DNA of 22,528 bases, from NCBI GenBank assembly GCA_027576995.1, contig JANBQC010000467.1:1-22528 (forward strand). Direction: 5' to 3'. Both the position numbers and the translations under genes were made by a program. How positions within the stretch are numbered: the first letter of the stretch is position 1; each line of letters begins with the position of its first letter. Positions 20,689 through 22,528 of this stretch are shown here, piece after piece. A model generated the notes under the pieces. The model did not search any database, had not been told where the DNA came from, and saw nothing but the letters and a program-made list of their open reading frames with translations. This DNA is from Dimargaris cristalligena (taxonomy: Eukaryota > Kickxellomycota > Dimargaritomycetes > Dimargaritales > Dimargaritaceae).

Positions 20689-20793
20689 ATGAGTGATACA
20701 ACAGACAGCAGCAACAGGGTCTCCATGAGAGCAACAGGTGGACCCCTTACAACCACTGTGTTAGACAGAATCCCTCCGAATTGGCAACCCTAG
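20689..20793 (+). CDS. Short open frame, 34 residues
   Basis: ATG in good context (AAAATGAG, with A at -3) opens a 34-codon frame starting MSDTTDSSNRVSMRATGGPL and ending PPNWQP before TAG. It is rich in Ser and Thr. It may be a first exon of the open segment that follows, or a chance frame. No domain is seen. Confidence 0.2.
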   Translation: MSDTTDSSNRVSMRATGGPLTTTVLDRIPPNWQP

Positions 20794-20834
20794 CCCTTCA
20801 CTTTACCCTGAACTGACCATGCTTCAGTTAATAA

Positions 20835-21029
20835 TGTAGCACCTGGGGTATCGGATGCCAGCTAGGCAATATATGTAGCCGGACATCCAACCAGGCCGCC
20901 AATGGTATCCACTCCGCCCTTATCCCCGACACACCCTGGAGACTCTTTAAGGGTACTGACGGGTCCAACCAGGCCGTACAAATAACACAGACTGTCCAGG
21001 GAGCACCATTCAAGTCTATTTGCGCCTAG
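20835..21029 (+). other. Open segment without start, coding-like
   Basis: A 64-codon open frame bounded by TAA and TAG, with no ATG at its head. It has three Cys near the front (CSTWGIGCQLGNIC) and then SNQAANGIHSALIPDTPWRL, GTDGSNQAVQITQTVQ and the end FKSICA. The SNQA block occurs twice because TCCAACCAGGCCG is repeated at about 20887 and 20970. It could be an exon of a Cys-containing secreted-type protein. This is an impression, not a match. Confidence 0.25.
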
Positions 21030-21050
21030 TTGGTTGTTGAATCACCCCAG

Positions 21051-21058
21051 TATAAAAA
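21051..21058 (+). promoter_or_regulatory. TATA-like site without an evident gene
   Basis: TATAAAAA after a CCCCAG string. The next ATG frames downstream are short, so no gene can be tied to it. It may be a remnant or chance in A+T-rich DNA. Confidence 0.2.
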
Positions 21059-22528
21059 GCACCGTTAGTCAATCCAAACACAAGTCCTCGGATGACAATT
21101 GCCCTACACGACCTCCTTCATTACTACACTTGCTACTGTAACCTTCGTACCCTATCTGGGCTGTTAATAATAAACCGACCTTCCTAAGATATCTACACTC
21201 GCCCAGCCTCGTTATTATTATTTCTTGGGGGGCTAGGAAACTTAACAATCCAAGGGCTGTATCGCTCTATATTCCTAACCTATATGATGTCCAGCTCCAA
21301 AAGAACCTATATTGTTAATGTTATGCTTATCTGGCTATATTATAACCTAAATTCTAAAGTACTATAAACTGTTATTCCAAATAAAATCCTTCATTTTTCA
21401 GTAGTGATAAATGTTCGAATATAATGAGCGCTTTGATTTAGAAATGCACAACTAGTATGAGAAGATGGAGGAAAAAAATAGCATTAGGGACACTAGTAGA
21501 TTATGGGAGTAGTAGTATTCTGGCCAAACTCCCTTTTTATGGTCGAATTATACTCTATTGCATGGATGCCAATAATGTCGGGCATGCATGGGGTTCATCC
21601 CCGCTGGCCTAGGAGCCTTAAGGTAGCTTTGTATAATGGCGAACTTCGTATGTTAGTTCCACTACCACGAGTATATTTGCTCGTCATTTATAACTAGTCA
21701 GGGTGTCTGACTGGCCACTTTCTTGGCTGTATAGACCCCCGGTCACATCGCCTTCTGACAAGGGCACTGTCATGTCAATATTAGCAGGACTAGCATCAGC
21801 CACTGGAGTATAAGTAACAGCCTTAGTTTCTGTTATCTTGCCAATTCACATGGCGTCCCCCTTTATTGAAAAGATCTTACGTACATCCAGCCAAAGCCGT
21901 CAAGCCCAAAGCATTGTGCGGAACCTCATGGTGGCCGAATGAGTCCAAGTACAGCCCAGTGGACCCGCATTCGGCAGCTACGCGCGGCTATTTCTCCCAA
22001 AAAAAATAGTTGAGTCTGTTATAGGCGCATTGGTAATACCGTGTTTGTGCAAGAGGCAGTCGCTGATGCCAAATGTTCCAAATATTCATCCAGCGGAGAA
22101 GAAAGAAGGGCTCCAGACAAATTGTAGGGTTGGCATAGGCATTGGTGCAATATCCTTTTTGGGTGAAAACAGTGTGCAGAGTGGTGGTAGACTACCGGAG
22201 CCAACTGCAGTTCATCCATCTTGCCATCAGCAGCGGATAAGAAAAATAGGCCTAACTGTATATAATGGAGTATATATATATATCCCTCTTTATATGTACT
22301 GTGGGCCTCGAATTAAGTAATTGAATACCCCACTACTCTATTCACCAGGGCGCCCACAATAGAATGGCAGTTCTTTGTTAAGACAATGTACACCTAAAGT
22401 GAATGTGCTTTATCATACCATTATAAGGTTAGCATAAATAAAATGAAATTTATACATTATGAGACCACCCTCCTTAAATACTCCTAAGCTTATTATTCGG
22501 CGTTCTAATCATAAATACAGCAACAATG
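21059..22528. other. A+T-rich terminal region, no gene recognised
   Basis: The best frame is a plus-strand ATG frame at 21503-21697 of 64 codons with hydrophobic composition and no known domain. A minus-strand frame and a plus-strand frame overlap at 22019-22320 without support. A short TA run lies near 22270-22283. No RNA gene is seen. Confidence 0.35.

Noticed and set aside
1..22528. CRISPR array, rRNA, LTR retrotransposon or biosynthetic cluster
   Set aside because: No regularly spaced direct repeats, no rRNA-like sequence, no paired LTRs or reverse-transcriptase motifs, and no set of co-working enzymes were seen.

Overview
The window looks like nuclear DNA of a fungus, probably an early-diverging one. 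The lineage is an inference; I could not search databases. The basis is two protein genes, each rebuilt from several exons with GT-AG introns (mostly GTAAGT donors) and unbroken reading frames across every junction, plus the clear relic of a third gene. All three lie on the minus strand. Coding DNA is G+C-rich; the flanks are A+T-rich.

Layout. 1-5500 is mostly non-coding or decayed. It has a diverged inverted repeat (about 190-405 against 1003-1232), a few short open frames of unknown meaning and one Kozak-started frame broken by TGA. 5523-7403 (minus) is an intact five-exon PEX16 of 381 residues, a peroxisomal membrane biogenesis protein. 8081-11572 (minus) is an intact seven-exon WD40 protein of the CRT10-like family, 705 residues, with a long acidic insert. 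12131-12322 (plus) is an isolated ankyrin-repeat exon or remnant. 12842-17640 (minus) is a large VPS15 (regulatory subunit of the class III phosphatidylinositol 3-kinase Vps34) carrying at least four in-frame stops, several frameshifts and apparent internal deletions; I read it as a pseudogene. 17927-18739 (minus) has two Ser/Pro/Gly-rich exon-like pieces of an unidentified gene. 18740-22528 is A+T-rich and holds a TATA-preceded two-exon reading frame with one in-frame stop, two short open segments and no recognised gene.

The three recognised proteins belong to unrelated processes: peroxisome membrane assembly, a WD40 regulator, and PI3P signalling/autophagy. I see no operon-like logic, only co-orientation. 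The main surprise is the contrast between two intact genes and a heavily broken VPS15 next to them. This argues against poor sequence quality as the general cause and for a real, decaying VPS15 copy, with a working copy expected elsewhere in the genome. I found no convincing new multi-gene system.
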